From the NCBI GenBank assembly GCA_038748365.1, contig JBCDIZ010000002.1, forward strand, positions 124,001 through 188,000: a DNA stretch of 64,000 nt. The letters are read 5' to 3'. Position 1 is the first letter of the stretch. Each line of letters opens with the position of its first letter. The position numbers and the translations under genes are program-made. The notes beneath the pieces are model-generated. The model did not search any database. It was not told where the DNA came from and saw only the letters and a program-made list of their open reading frames with translations. This document shows, in pieces, positions 43,540-52,849 of the stretch. This stretch comes from Alterisphingorhabdus sp038748365. GTDB lineage: Bacteria; Pseudomonadota; Alphaproteobacteria; Sphingomonadales; Sphingomonadaceae.

Positions 43540-44409
43540 CTATTGCTCGCGTGCAATAGCCCTAACGCTTCCAGCATTACCGAGATTGACCGCGCCAATG
43601 CTCCCCATCGCCATGCAAGGCTTTGAACGCATGCCCGGCTCAAACAGAACGACTCTGTTGCGACCGCTATGTTTCGCAGCAAACAGAGCATTATCGGCAT
43701 TACGCATAACCGCTGACTGTTCATGCCGCGCGGCGGCGTCGGCAACGCCGATACTCACTGTGATGACATGGCGAAAGCCCGGATGCGGTTCGAAGGGGGT
43801 GTTCTCTACTTCATTGCGGATCATCTCACCGATAATCTTACCTTCGGCTTCGGCGGTCTCTGGTAGAAAAATACCAAATTCTTCGCCGCCAATGCGACCG
43901 ATCAGATCATGCTTGCGCAATATTCTGCGGAAGACAGATGCAAGCAGCATCAGCGCCTGATCGCCTGCCGCATGGCCAAAGCTGTCATTGATGGTCTTGA
44001 AGTGATCCACATCGACGATCATCAGGATATGGTTGCTTTTGCCCGTGCGTTTTTCGGACAGACGATCAAAAAATGTGTCGCGGTTGAGCATACCTGTCAT
44101 CGCGTCATAGCTTGCCTTATGCTCCAGCTCACGATTGACTATGCGCAACTCTTCTTCGGTCTTGCGCAGCTGCTCGGTCATCATGACAAGTTTATGCCGC
44201 TGTCGGGTGAAATGCCAACCCATGGGGATGCTGATGCCCCAGGGCACGATCAGCGACATGATCATCGCCTCCCAGAAGCGTTCATCCTGGCCATAGTAGC
44301 TGTAATAGAAAGTTGCCGTCAGCGTGAAAGACGCCATCACTGCGATCAGCGCAATGATGGCCGTCTGACGCACCGGCGACATTTCCGACATAAATGGTCG
44401 ACTACCCAT
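43540..44409 (-). CDS. Membrane-bound GGDEF diguanylate cyclase
   Basis: 289 residues: two N-terminal membrane helices (IIALIAVMASFTLTATFYY and MIMSLIVPWGISIPMGW), a short coiled coil (MMTEQLRKTEEELRIVNREL) and a GGDEF domain with the active-site GGEEF (RIGGEEFGIF) and FGHAAGD. It should make cyclic-di-GMP. An I-site RxxD is not obvious, so product inhibition may be absent. Start taken at 44409; an ATG 18 bases on is possible. Confidence 0.9.
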   Translation of the reverse strand: MGSRPFMSEMSPVRQTAIIALIAVMASFTLTATFYYSYYGQDERFWEAMIMSLIVPWGISIPMGWHFTRQRHKLVMMTEQLRKTEEELRIVNRELEHKASYDAMTGMLNRDTFFDRLSEKRTGKSNHILMIVDVDHFKTINDSFGHAAGDQALMLLASVFRRILRKHDLIGRIGGEEFGIFLPETAEAEGKIIGEMIRNEVENTPFEPHPGFRHVITVSIGVADAAARHEQSAVMRNADNALFAAKHSGRNRVVLFEPGMRSKPCMAMGSIGAVNLGNAGSVRAIAREQ

Positions 44410-44504
44410 GCCGAAGCTTTTAGGCAGGAGGCCTTTCGATGCTGTGGAAGATGATGGTTAATAGGTAAGCAAGGCCTTTATTAACAAGTATATATCAGTG
44501 ATAT

Positions 44505-45392
44505 CTACTCGGTGGCTTGACCTAAAAAGGCAGTCTTGTGTTCGCGCAATATTTTCTCGGCGAAATGCATAACCGCACGAATACGTGCAGTGCGTTTCAG
44601 ATCATTATGGGTCAGTACCCAGATATCGCGTGAGGGCTGAGGTGGCTTTTTGGTAATCCGCACCAGCTTTTCATCAGGATCGCCAATAAAGCAGGGCAGC
44701 AAGGCTATGCCAACGCCAGCCTTAGCTAGTGCAAGCTGTGTCGAGAGGTTCGGAAAGCCGCCCCATACCGGCACTTTGGGAAATTCGGTATCGGCAGTCC
44801 AGGGCGGGTAGGGCGTTTCTTGCTCGCCCCAGCCTATCCAACGGCCATTTTCCGGGTGATTATCCAGATCATGGCGCTCAACATAATCCGGCGTTGCATA
44901 GACTGAAAGATAATAAGGAAAGAGCCGCTTGCCAACGAGTGTCTCATGCGGATTATTGTCGACGCGAATGGCGACATCGGCCTCGCGACGGGCAACATCC
45001 AGCAGATCATAGGTTTCTTTGATCGCGATCTCCAGTCCCGGATATTCAGCACAGAATTCGGCTATGCGGGGCGCGATAATCTGCGATGCCAGAGGCTCGC
45101 CCATGGTGATGGTGACTTTGCCGGTCAGCATGGTATCGCGCCCGGCAATATGGCGAGCGACATCGTCCAGATCATCGGAAAAGCGAGTTGCCGCTGTAGC
45201 GAGTTCCTCGCCCGACTGGGTGACCCGATAGCCTTCCGGGCTGCGGTCGAAGAGACGCGCGCCGACGGTTTTCTCAAGGCTCTCTATACGGCGGCTGATC
45301 GTGCTGTGATGAACACCCAAGGCCGCCGCAGCGCGACGCACCGTGCCCTCTCGGATGACCGCCTGAAATACATGAATGTCTTCCCAGTCCAT
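44505..45392 (-). CDS. LysR-family transcriptional regulator
   Basis: 295 residues with the winged helix-turn-helix at the start (WEDIHVFQAVIREGTVRRAA, then LGVHHSTISRRIESLEKTVG) and the periplasmic-binding-type inducer domain. Divergent from the MAPEG gene (125 bp between starts), a common layout in which LysR regulates its neighbour; no operator is unambiguous. ATG 45392 is chosen as the family start; the frame is open 30 codons upstream. Confidence 0.9.
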   Translation of the reverse strand: MDWEDIHVFQAVIREGTVRRAAAALGVHHSTISRRIESLEKTVGARLFDRSPEGYRVTQSGEELATAATRFSDDLDDVARHIAGRDTMLTGKVTITMGEPLASQIIAPRIAEFCAEYPGLEIAIKETYDLLDVARREADVAIRVDNNPHETLVGKRLFPYYLSVYATPDYVERHDLDNHPENGRWIGWGEQETPYPPWTADTEFPKVPVWGGFPNLSTQLALAKAGVGIALLPCFIGDPDEKLVRITKKPPQPSRDIWVLTHNDLKRTARIRAVMHFAEKILREHKTAFLGQATE

Positions 45393-45517
45393 GCTGCCTG
45401 TTAGCAGGGTCGCGCAAGATATGCGATGCATAAATGCACCGCTATTGTGCGAATTAACCCGGTATGCGCTGCAATTCTGCAAACTATCATGCAGTCAAAA
45501 TATCGGAGCCAAATAGA

Positions 45518-45934
45518 ATGACCTTACCGCTTATTTCCGCCGCTACAGGTGGCGCTATATTGATCCTGCAACTGTTACTGATGATCACCGTTGGCCTGCA
45601 TCGGGCCAGTAACAAGGTGCCCGTGGGCATGGGTACGGACCGAGATCTTGAGCGCAAGGCGCGAAGGCATGGTAATCTGGCCGAAAATGCCGGGATATTT
45701 ATTGTCGCACTGGCATTGGCCGAAATGATTGGCGCGCCAACAGCTTTTGTCATGACCATAGCGCTGGTGTTCATCATCGGCCGCGCGCTGCACGCCATCG
45801 GCTTTAGCTCGTTGGCCGGTTCGCATGGTGATAAAGGTAACAAGCTATTTGTTGCCGCACGGGCTCTGGGCGCTTTCAGTACCTTTCTTGGCGGCCTCGC
45901 ATTGGGCGGGATGCTGCTTTATCTGGCGCTTTAG
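45518..45934 (+). CDS. MAPEG-family membrane protein
   Basis: 138 residues with four helices. The MAPEG pattern RHGNLAENAGIFIVALALAE and GRALHAIGF is clear. MAPEG proteins act on glutathione or eicosanoid-like lipids in mammals; bacterial members are of unknown substrate. A GGAG lies 9 bases before the ATG at 45518, so the upstream frame is not used. Possibly controlled by the divergent LysR gene. Confidence 0.9.
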   Translation: MTLPLISAATGGAILILQLLLMITVGLHRASNKVPVGMGTDRDLERKARRHGNLAENAGIFIVALALAEMIGAPTAFVMTIALVFIIGRALHAIGFSSLAGSHGDKGNKLFVAARALGAFSTFLGGLALGGMLLYLAL

Positions 45935-45944
45935 GGCAGTGACG

Positions 45945-46706
45945 CTAAGCTCCTATGGCGCGACGAATATCCTGTACAAAGCTTGTTCGCCGGACAATTT
46001 CATAAAGCATATTAGCAACTATGCGCCCGGGCCAGCGCATCGGACGGCGCACTTGCAGCATAAGCACAACACGCGGTTCTCCGGTGTCATTCCACACCTC
46101 ATGTGGATAGGTCTCGTCAAATACCAGCCACTCACCCTCGGTCCAGCGCACTGTGATGGTGTCATCGACGCACATTTCGCAGAGCCCTGCTGCCTGTGGC
46201 ACTATCAGCGGCAAATGGCAATTGAGCCAGGCTTTGGTAAGTCCCTTGTGCCTCTGCACATGGGTATCGCCTTCCATGATTGAGAAGAACGCGACAACCA
46301 ATCCAGGGATTTGACGTAACAGTGCTGCTGTTTCGGGGCATTGCGCGCAATTACCGGGGGAGCGAAAGCCATAGCCTTCAAAGAAAAAGCTCTTCCATTG
46401 CGGGCCATTGGCGATCCGGCGGTGATCGGGGGATATCTTGCCAAAGGCGGGGATGCCGTCGCGTTCCTGCAATAGCGCCAGCGCCTCGGTCTGAATAGTG
46501 CGCCAGTTGTTCTGCAACATATCCAGCCCCTTCAGAGTATCCGAAGGAACGATAGGTTCTGTTGTGGTCAGGGATTGCCGATCAAGAAAGCGATTGAGCG
46601 GTGCCCGTAGCTTTTTGCCAAATCGAATAAGAACCGATTGTTTCGGACGCACATAGCGCTCGTCTGAGCCCGAATTCTGTGATGTGTCCGGTGTCGCTGC
46701 CGCCAT
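45945..46706 (-). CDS. Aspartyl/asparaginyl beta-hydroxylase family dioxygenase
   Basis: 253 residues of the Fe(II)/2-oxoglutarate-dependent Asp/Asn beta-hydroxylase fold: the FEGYG entry, the iron-binding HKG (DTHVQRHKGLTKAW) and the second histidine in ETYPHEVWNDTGEPR, with RVVLMLQV as the 2OG-binding strand. Substrate unknown; bacterial relatives modify lipid A or proteins. ATG 46706 preferred to a GTG six bases earlier because AGGA fits its spacing. Confidence 0.9.
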   Translation of the reverse strand: MAAATPDTSQNSGSDERYVRPKQSVLIRFGKKLRAPLNRFLDRQSLTTTEPIVPSDTLKGLDMLQNNWRTIQTEALALLQERDGIPAFGKISPDHRRIANGPQWKSFFFEGYGFRSPGNCAQCPETAALLRQIPGLVVAFFSIMEGDTHVQRHKGLTKAWLNCHLPLIVPQAAGLCEMCVDDTITVRWTEGEWLVFDETYPHEVWNDTGEPRVVLMLQVRRPMRWPGRIVANMLYEIVRRTSFVQDIRRAIGA

Positions 46707-46826
46707 ATCCACATTCCTGCCAATATTGTGCGACCATAGATATTTTATTCAACTTTACATTTAATTCCAATACCCTTGCTATGACATGAATGCCCGGATC
46801 GTATGTCGCATCAATGCGGAGTAGAT

Positions 46827-46854
46827 GAAAAAGACCGGGGCATTGCTGCCCCGG
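46827..46854 (-). terminator. Terminator of the haloperoxidase gene
   Basis: Perfect 8-bp stem CCGGGGCA / TGCCCCGG (46835-46854) with a four-base loop, followed on the minus strand by TCTTTTTC. The same stem recurs in the groEL terminator at 49200-49240. Confidence 0.8.
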
Positions 46855-46877
46855 CCTGATCATCATGCCTGTTGGCA

Positions 46878-49004
46878 TCAAGGCTGGAGGAACAGATCCT
46901 CTATCACCTCTTCACCCGGCACATGGCGGAGCCACCAGTCTCTGGGCGAGACGGGGTCGCCGCCCTTGCTGCAGATGGATAGTGAAGGTGCTGATCCGCC
47001 TTCGCCGGTAATGGTGATGAGATCGCCGTCAAAGCTTTCGAACATCATTTCGACCGCCTCGACATATGTCGGCATCTGCTCCAGCAATATGCCTATAGTG
47101 ATACGCTCACCCATGCGGATGCTGTCATAATAGTCGGAGAAATAATGCACCCCGGCCATATTGCGGCCGATCGAGATATTCGCCGCCAGCTTGTCCAACT
47201 CGCCCTGTATGGTGAGCGGGCCGGTGTTGACACGGCGCAGCTTTCTACCATTGTTCGTCGGCTCGAAAACGCTCTGCTGGCCATCCAGGTCGAGAATGCG
47301 CTCTTTCTCGCCGCGCTCATCCTCATACATGTCGAAAAACGCTTTGAGCATGGTGACGCAGCCGCCTGCCACTGTGGCATGGCCGGCACCATAGGCCGGG
47401 TGCATTGGCGATCCTTCCGGGAAAGCCATGGGCAGCAGCAGATTGGATTTCGCCCATGCGGCTTTGGAGGAAAAGGCATCAGGCCGCCCCAGATTAGCGC
47501 ATTTGATCCGTCGTTCGGCAATGACCGCAGCGCTGTTCTGCTGTTTGTTATGGTCGATAACTGCCTTCTTCAAATCTTCCGGCAGTTCATCCACCGCAGC
47601 ACTATAATCATCGGCAGAAAGGCCGAGGATATTGGCCAGATCCATGGAATCCACGCCATAGGCCAGAGCCAGACGTGCCGCCAATGCTTCTGGTCGGGCG
47701 CGGCGGTGATAGTTGAACTTCTGCCGTCGCACGGCTTTGAGACAGCGCGTTGCCACCTCGGTCACGAGCGACAATATGTGCGGCCCGCCAAAGGTTGCGA
47801 AGGCAGTCCGTCGCCCAGATGGAGAGGGTTCTGGAAAACCACGCGATGTCGGGACATTGGCCGACAGCAATAACAGCGCAGCATTGAGATAGGCCTGATA
47901 TAGCGCATCGAAATGGACATAGCTGGCGAGATCGCGTGGGGTGGTGATGAAACGCCGGTCTTCCTCCCAGCTATTGCCGCTGCCCAGATTGGCGCCATTA
48001 TTGACATCAAGCCAATGGTTCCAGCCAGTCATATGGTCGATACCAGCCTTGTGAACCACCGAACGCTGGTCAACAATCTGAGTGCCGTAGACGATAAAGC
48101 CATCCTCGGCGTCGAATCGTGCATCACGGCCGGGGAAGCTGGGCGTGCCAGACACGGTCCCGGCGCGCGAGTCATTCCCGGCAAGCATGAACTGTGAGAT
48201 ATAAGGCCCGATCTGCGACCCCGGCGTGGAACCACGAAACAGCATCTCCGGTGTAATAGGACCACTCAGATTACGCGATTCCAGACGGTTGCGCTCATAG
48301 CCGTTCAGGCCATTGATAGTGCGTCCAGGGGTTGAAGAACGGACATTGGTGCCGGTGAAATAGGGCAGGCCGGAAAGCAGCTGTGCGGCCTGATCACCAT
48401 CGAGTTCGGCATTGGTGCCCTGAATGGTTTCGCCTTTGCCCTTGGCGATCTCTGAAAACGGGACATCGCGCAGGATGGCCATGGCATAGACCTCTGCCAT
48501 TTCGGCGACCAGTTCGCTGGAGGCGACGCGTGGTGCCGGCGCCATGCCGACTGCGCCTGCATCTGGTCCCTGCAGGTCAAAAACATGGCCTGACCGCGGA
48601 CTTTCCCAGCCGCGCCATGTCGGCGTCTCCTGATTATTCTCACTATCTGGTCTGGTGCAGCGAAACAGCACGGTCGCATCAGGCTCAACATCAATCGCAG
48701 TGGTGACATTATTCTCAAACAGTGTTTGCTGAGGAGAGTTAATCGCCTCGACAAATTGCTGATAATGGTCGCGATCGGCGAGCAGGCCATTGCCATCATG
48801 TTTCAGGCCCTTGGTAAAGTTGGCCGGGAATACGCGCGGCGTATTAGGCGCTCTGCTATGCTCCAGCTCTTCGCCATTAGCCTGGGTTATCGCATGCGGT
48901 CGCAAGCGTTCCACTTCAGTCGCCAGATCGCGCTGCCGCTTGGCTTCACGCGCGCGACGTGATCCAGATGGGGAAGGTTCGGAAAAAGGAAGTCGGTTAC
49001 TCAT
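46878..49004 (-). CDS. Vanadium-dependent haloperoxidase
   Basis: 708 residues. The two vanadate-binding motifs are present: HPAYGAGHAT (acid-base His542 after His535) and GRNMAGVHYFSDYYDS (vanadate-ligating His620, Asp624). It likely oxidises halides with hydrogen peroxide, as algal-type bromoperoxidases do, though the first motif differs from the usual PSYPSGH. No export signal is seen. The ATG at 49004 has GAGGAG nine bases before it. Its own terminator follows. Confidence 0.92.
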   Translation of the reverse strand: MSNRLPFSEPSPSGSRRAREAKRQRDLATEVERLRPHAITQANGEELEHSRAPNTPRVFPANFTKGLKHDGNGLLADRDHYQQFVEAINSPQQTLFENNVTTAIDVEPDATVLFRCTRPDSENNQETPTWRGWESPRSGHVFDLQGPDAGAVGMAPAPRVASSELVAEMAEVYAMAILRDVPFSEIAKGKGETIQGTNAELDGDQAAQLLSGLPYFTGTNVRSSTPGRTINGLNGYERNRLESRNLSGPITPEMLFRGSTPGSQIGPYISQFMLAGNDSRAGTVSGTPSFPGRDARFDAEDGFIVYGTQIVDQRSVVHKAGIDHMTGWNHWLDVNNGANLGSGNSWEEDRRFITTPRDLASYVHFDALYQAYLNAALLLLSANVPTSRGFPEPSPSGRRTAFATFGGPHILSLVTEVATRCLKAVRRQKFNYHRRARPEALAARLALAYGVDSMDLANILGLSADDYSAAVDELPEDLKKAVIDHNKQQNSAAVIAERRIKCANLGRPDAFSSKAAWAKSNLLLPMAFPEGSPMHPAYGAGHATVAGGCVTMLKAFFDMYEDERGEKERILDLDGQQSVFEPTNNGRKLRRVNTGPLTIQGELDKLAANISIGRNMAGVHYFSDYYDSIRMGERITIGILLEQMPTYVEAVEMMFESFDGDLITITGEGGSAPSLSICSKGGDPVSPRDWWLRHVPGEEVIEDLFLQP

Positions 49005-49199
49005 CGGGGAAGCTCCTCTCATAGGGTGAGTGTTGAGCGACCCGTGCAATCCCGCTTGTTTCAGCGGTTGTTGAGCGTCTTAGTTTGTAACGCAGTGTCA
49101 ACGATAGTATAGAAAGGACAAATTGAAGGTTACGTGGATATTAGGTATTTTTAATCGGATGAGCTGCACTTTGCGCACGACATTCTGATGCTGAATATG

Positions 49200-49240
49200 A
49201 AAGAGGCCGGGGCATTTCTGCCCCGGCCTCTTTGTTTTTT
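49200..49240 (-). terminator. Terminator after groEL (bidirectional hairpin)
   Basis: Perfect 15-bp stem AAAGAGGCCGGGGCA / TGCCCCGGCCTCTTT with loop TTTC. It ends the minus-strand groESL, but the T run is stronger in the plus direction (GTTTTTT at 49234-49240). It shares the CCGGGGCA stem with 46827-46854. Confidence 0.8.
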
Positions 49241-49265
49241 CCGAAGAATGGAAAAGCGTCTGGGC

Positions 49266-50909
49266 TTAGAAGCCCATGCCGCCGCCCATACCGCCCATGT
49301 CGGGCATAGCCGGAGCAGCAGGCTTGTCTTCGGGGATTTCCGCGACAGCCGCTTCGGTGGTGATCAGCAGACCGGCAACCGAGGCTGCGTCCTGCAGAGC
49401 TGCACGGACAACCTTGGTCGGGTCGATAACGCCAGCAGCCACCAGATCTTCGTAAACATCGGTCTGGGCGTTGAAGCCCTGGCTCTCATTGCCACCGTCG
49501 ATCAGCTTGCCAGCGACAACCGCGCCGTCATGACCGGCATTTTCAGCGATCTGGCGCAGCGGAGACTGCAGCGCACGACGAACAATGTCGACACCGCGGG
49601 TCTGGTCGTCATTGTCACCATCAACGCCGTCCAGCGCGGAAGTGGCATAGAGAAGTGCGGTACCGCCGCCGGGGACGATGCCTTCTTCAACCGCAGCGCG
49701 AGTTGCGTGCAGCGCGTCGTCAACGCGGTCCTTCTTCTCTTTCACTTCAACTTCGGTGGCACCGCCAACCTTGATCACGGCAACACCGCCGGCCAGCTTG
49801 GCGAGACGCTCTTGCAGCTTCTCACGATCATAGTCGCTGGTGGTGTTCTCGATCTGGGTGCGGATGGCTTCGACGCGGGCTTTGATATCGTCTGCATTGC
49901 CTGCACCGTCAACGATGGTGGTGTTGTCCTTGTCGATGGTGACGGTCTTCGCTTCACCCAGCATGCCAAGGGTAACGTTTTCCAGCTTGATGCCGAGATC
50001 TTCGGAGATCATCTCACCCTGGGTCAGGATGGCGATATCTTCCAGCATCGCCTTGCGACGATCGCCAAAACCAGGAGCCTTAACCGCAGCGATCTTCAGG
50101 CCGCCGCGCAGCTTGTTGACCACCAGTGTAGCCAGGGCTTCGCCTTCAATGTCTTCAGCGATGATCAGCAGCGGACGACCCGACTGCACAACCGCTTCGA
50201 GGATCGGCAGCATCGCCTGAAGGTTGCTGAGCTTCTTCTCGTGGATCAGGATATAGGGGTTATCCAGCTCGGATACCATCTTGTCCGGATTGGTGATGAA
50301 GTAAGGCGACAGGTAACCGCGGTCAAACTGCATGCCTTCAACAACGTCAAGCTCGAATTCGAGGCCCTTGGCTTCCTCAACGGTGATAACGCCTTCCTTG
50401 CCGACCTTGTCCATGGCTTCAGCGATCTTCTCGCCAACTTCCTTGTCGCCATTGGCCGAGATAACGCCGACCTGTGCGATTTCGGCAGAACCGGCAACGT
50501 CCTTGGAACGGCCTTTGAGGTTTTCGACAACCTTTGTGACAGCGAGATCAATGCCGCGCTTCAGGTCCATCGGGTTCATGCCAGCGGCAACCGACTTCAT
50601 GCCTTCGCGAACGATAGCTTGCGCCAATACAGTGGCAGTGGTGGTGCCGTCGCCAGCAACATCATTGGTCTTGGAAGCAACTTCCTTGACCATCTGCGCG
50701 CCCATATTCTCGAACTTGTCTTTCAGTTCGATTTCCTTGGCGACCGAAACGCCGTCCTTGGTGATACGTGGGGCGCCAAAGCTCTTGTCGAGCACAACAT
50801 TGCGGCCTTTGGGGCCAAGGGTGACTTTTACCGCATCGGCAAGGGTGTCGACACCCTGCATGATGCGCTCGCGAGCTTCGCGGCTAAACTTAACGTCTTT
50901 TGCAGCCAT
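49266..50909 (-). CDS. groL: Chaperonin GroEL
   Basis: 547 residues, 60-kDa chaperonin of the GroEL-GroES folding machine. Nucleotide-binding GDGTTTATV, the apical and hinge regions, and the C-terminal GGMGGGMGF tail are all present. ATG at 50909 follows groES by 52 bp. The long antisense frame 49188-50933 is a codon-bias shadow. Confidence 0.99.
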   Translation of the reverse strand: MAAKDVKFSREARERIMQGVDTLADAVKVTLGPKGRNVVLDKSFGAPRITKDGVSVAKEIELKDKFENMGAQMVKEVASKTNDVAGDGTTTATVLAQAIVREGMKSVAAGMNPMDLKRGIDLAVTKVVENLKGRSKDVAGSAEIAQVGVISANGDKEVGEKIAEAMDKVGKEGVITVEEAKGLEFELDVVEGMQFDRGYLSPYFITNPDKMVSELDNPYILIHEKKLSNLQAMLPILEAVVQSGRPLLIIAEDIEGEALATLVVNKLRGGLKIAAVKAPGFGDRRKAMLEDIAILTQGEMISEDLGIKLENVTLGMLGEAKTVTIDKDNTTIVDGAGNADDIKARVEAIRTQIENTTSDYDREKLQERLAKLAGGVAVIKVGGATEVEVKEKKDRVDDALHATRAAVEEGIVPGGGTALLYATSALDGVDGDNDDQTRGVDIVRRALQSPLRQIAENAGHDGAVVAGKLIDGGNESQGFNAQTDVYEDLVAAGVIDPTKVVRAALQDAASVAGLLITTEAAVAEIPEDKPAAPAMPDMGGMGGGMGF

Positions 50910-50961
50910 GAGATTATTCCTTCTCTAGCGTGATTGTTATGGGGAGGGGAAAGCGTGTTCC

Positions 50962-51249
50962 TCAGGCAAGAATGCCCATGATGTCGCTTTCCTTCATGAT
51001 GATCAGGTCTTCGCCGTCGATCTTGATCTCGGTGCCCGACCATTTGCCGAACAGGATCTTGTCGCCAGCCTTGACGTCGAGCGCGATGCGATCGCCATCG
51101 TCATCCTTTAGGCCTTCGCCAACGGCGACAACTTCGCCTTCAGATGGTTTTTCCTTGGCGCTGTCGGGGATGATAATCCCACCAGCGGTTTTTTCTTCGG
51201 CTTCGATGCGGCGCACCAGAACCCGGTCATGCAAAGGACGAAAGTTCAT
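50962..51249 (-). CDS. groS: Co-chaperonin GroES
   Basis: 95 residues with the mobile loop and the conserved start FRPLHDRVLVRRIEAEEKTAGGI. First gene of the groESL operon, preceded by a CIRCE element. The signature is given in part. Length is standard. Confidence 0.99.
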   Translation of the reverse strand: MNFRPLHDRVLVRRIEAEEKTAGGIIIPDSAKEKPSEGEVVAVGEGLKDDDGDRIALDVKAGDKILFGKWSGTEIKIDGEDLIIMKESDIMGILA

Positions 51250-51312
51250 ACGTCACCCTTTCCTTCTGTGATGTTTCTATAAAATACGAAATGCTTAGGG
51301 TCAGGACCCTTA

Positions 51313-51339
51313 TTAGCACTCGTTTATGGGGAGTGCTAA
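51313..51339. promoter_or_regulatory. CIRCE operator (HrcA site) of groESL
   Basis: TTAGCACTC-N9-GAGTGCTAA, an exact match to the CIRCE consensus bound by the heat-inducible repressor HrcA. It lies just downstream of the predicted -10 of groES, so binding blocks initiation. Confidence 0.96.
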
Positions 51340-51344
51340 CGGCG

Positions 51345-51374
51345 CCTATATGGTGCAGACTCACGGTGCGTCAA
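51345..51374 (-). promoter_or_regulatory. Predicted groES promoter
   Basis: On the minus strand TTGACG (51374-51369) and TATAGG (51350-51345) are about 18 bases apart, with CIRCE immediately downstream. Confidence 0.6.
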
Positions 51375-51406
51375 CACCGGAATCGGGAAATTTTTCATGC
51401 GTCCTT

Positions 51407-51432
51407 GTAACGCGCGCTCACGCACATCCGAA
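51407..51432 (+). promoter_or_regulatory. Predicted sigma-F promoter of the bufferin operon
   Basis: GTAACG (51407-51412) and CGAA (51429-51432) are 16 bases apart, the spacing and motif of Caulobacter sigma-F promoters (GTAACC-N16-CGAA). The same pattern occurs before nrsF. It ends 78 bases before bufA. Confidence 0.75.
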
Positions 51433-51510
51433 CAGGGAGGAGAGTGAAGAGCAGCTATTGATCGCTGCGGCTTCGTCTCCTCATATAATGACCTGAAAGG
51501 ATGACACCCC

Positions 51511-51819
51511 ATGTCTAATACAAAGTCTCATACCATCGCCAAGATCGGTACCATTGCCACCGCCGCTGCTGCACTGGCTGCCGCTGCTTCGATGACGGCT
51601 GCGCCTGCTGCTGCCGCTGGTGCCAAGGAAAAATGCTATGGCGTTTCGCTGGCTGGCAAGAATGACTGCGCCGCTGGTCCGGGCACCAGCTGTGCCGGTA
51701 CCTCAACCGTTGATTACCAGGGCAATGCCTGGAAATATGTCAATAAAGGCAGCTGCGTCAAAATGGGTGGCTCTTTGACTGCACGCAAGGGCAATAAGAA
51801 GCCTGTTCCGCGCGGCTAA
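51511..51819 (+). CDS. bufA1: Bufferin precursor peptide (DUF2282, BufA1-like)
   Basis: 102 residues. A Sec-type signal (AAAALAAAASMTAAPAAAA) precedes a mature peptide with four Cys (42, 53, 61, 82) in KEKCYGVSLAGKNDCAAGPG..SC..SCVKMGG. DUF2282 peptides are the bufferins, copper-binding ribosomally made and modified peptides in which the MNIO partner converts Cys to 5-thiooxazole. An AAGGA site precedes the ATG by about 9 bases. First gene of the operon. Confidence 0.93.
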   Translation: MSNTKSHTIAKIGTIATAAAALAAAASMTAAPAAAAGAKEKCYGVSLAGKNDCAAGPGTSCAGTSTVDYQGNAWKYVNKGSCVKMGGSLTARKGNKKPVPRG

Positions 51820-51838
51820 TTGATGCTAGTTTTTGCGG

Positions 51839-52756
51839 ATGAACCAGATCAGCCCGACAGGAGTGGCCGCTTCCATGCAAAGCCCCAGCCTTCCGGCAAC
51901 GGTAGGCATCGGCCTCAAGCCCCAGCATTATCGTGACGTGCTGGTCGCTGTGGAAGAGGGAACAGCACCGGGTTGGGTTGAGGTTCATCCGCAAAACTAT
52001 TTTGGTGCCGGTGGTCCACCGCATCGCTGGCTGACAGCGATTAATGACCACCTTCCCTTGAGCCTGCATAGCGTCGGGCTGTCGCTTGGTTCTGCTGATG
52101 GGCTAAGCGAAAGTGATCTGGAAGGCATGGCGCAGCTTTGCGAACGCTATGATGTCGCCAGCGTCTCTGATCATATCAGCTGGAGCGGTCAGGCGGATGA
52201 TCGCTATCCCGATCTGCTCCCCATTCCCTATACCCAATTCGCGCTCGATCATCTGGCCAGCCAAATTGACCGGGTGCAGAACCGACTCGGTCGGCAGATG
52301 CTGGTTGAGAACCCGTCGCGCTATCTTGCTTATGATCATGACGAGATGGACGAGATTGATTTTATCAACCGTCTGTGCGCCATGACTGGTTGCGGCCTGT
52401 TGTTCGATATCAATAATATCGAGGTCAGCGCCACCAATATGCAGGCGCTGCATGGTGTGGATACCATGCCTGACGCGCACGACTATATCGATCGCATTGA
52501 TCCCGCTCTGGTCGGCGAAATTCATCTGGCAGGCCATGCACGTGAGGATCATGATGATGGCCCGTTGCTGATTGATAATCATGGTAGCCCGGTAAATGAT
52601 CTGTGCTGGTCGCTCTATGCGCGCTTTATCGAGCGCGCCGGGCCAAAACCGACTCTGATCGAATGGGATACCGATATTCCCGAATATGCGGTACTCATGG
52701 CCGAGGTACATGCGGCTGAGCGGATTTTGAGTAGGCAAAGCACGCTGGTGTCTTGA
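51839..52756 (+). CDS. bufB1: MNIO enzyme of the bufferin operon (DUF692, BufB1-like)
   Basis: 305 residues of the DUF692 multinuclear non-heme iron oxidase family, which modify Cys in precursor peptides. Metal-ligand motifs visible: KPQHYRD, VHPQNYF, SDHISWSG, VENPSRYL, FDINNIEVS, GEIHLAGH, DNHG and EWDTDIPEY. The start is uncertain: ATG 51839 or, with a better ribosome site, ATG 51875. It probably acts with BufC on BufA. Confidence 0.94.
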   Translation: MNQISPTGVAASMQSPSLPATVGIGLKPQHYRDVLVAVEEGTAPGWVEVHPQNYFGAGGPPHRWLTAINDHLPLSLHSVGLSLGSADGLSESDLEGMAQLCERYDVASVSDHISWSGQADDRYPDLLPIPYTQFALDHLASQIDRVQNRLGRQMLVENPSRYLAYDHDEMDEIDFINRLCAMTGCGLLFDINNIEVSATNMQALHGVDTMPDAHDYIDRIDPALVGEIHLAGHAREDHDDGPLLIDNHGSPVNDLCWSLYARFIERAGPKPTLIEWDTDIPEYAVLMAEVHAAERILSRQSTLVS

Positions 52757-52768
52757 TGATTTCTTCTT

Positions 52769-52849
52769 CCGTTCGCCCTGAGCTTGTCGAAGGGCCGTAT
52801 TTCCTTTCTGAAAAAAAGAACAGTCCTTCGACAAGCTCAGGACGAACGG
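52769..52849. repeat. REP-like palindrome between bufB and bufC
   Basis: CCGTTCGCCCTGAGCTTGTC (from 52769) faces the near-complement GACAAGCTCAGGACGAACGG ending at 52849, around a loop of 28 bases. It fills almost the whole 99-bp gap and can be misread as the coding sequence LRQAQDER at the start of bufC. Same family as 40550-40628. Confidence 0.85.

Noticed and set aside
49188..50933. A 581-codon open frame on the strand opposite groEL
   Set aside because: It mirrors the strong codon bias of groEL, encodes no recognisable domain, and its direction conflicts with the CIRCE-controlled operon.
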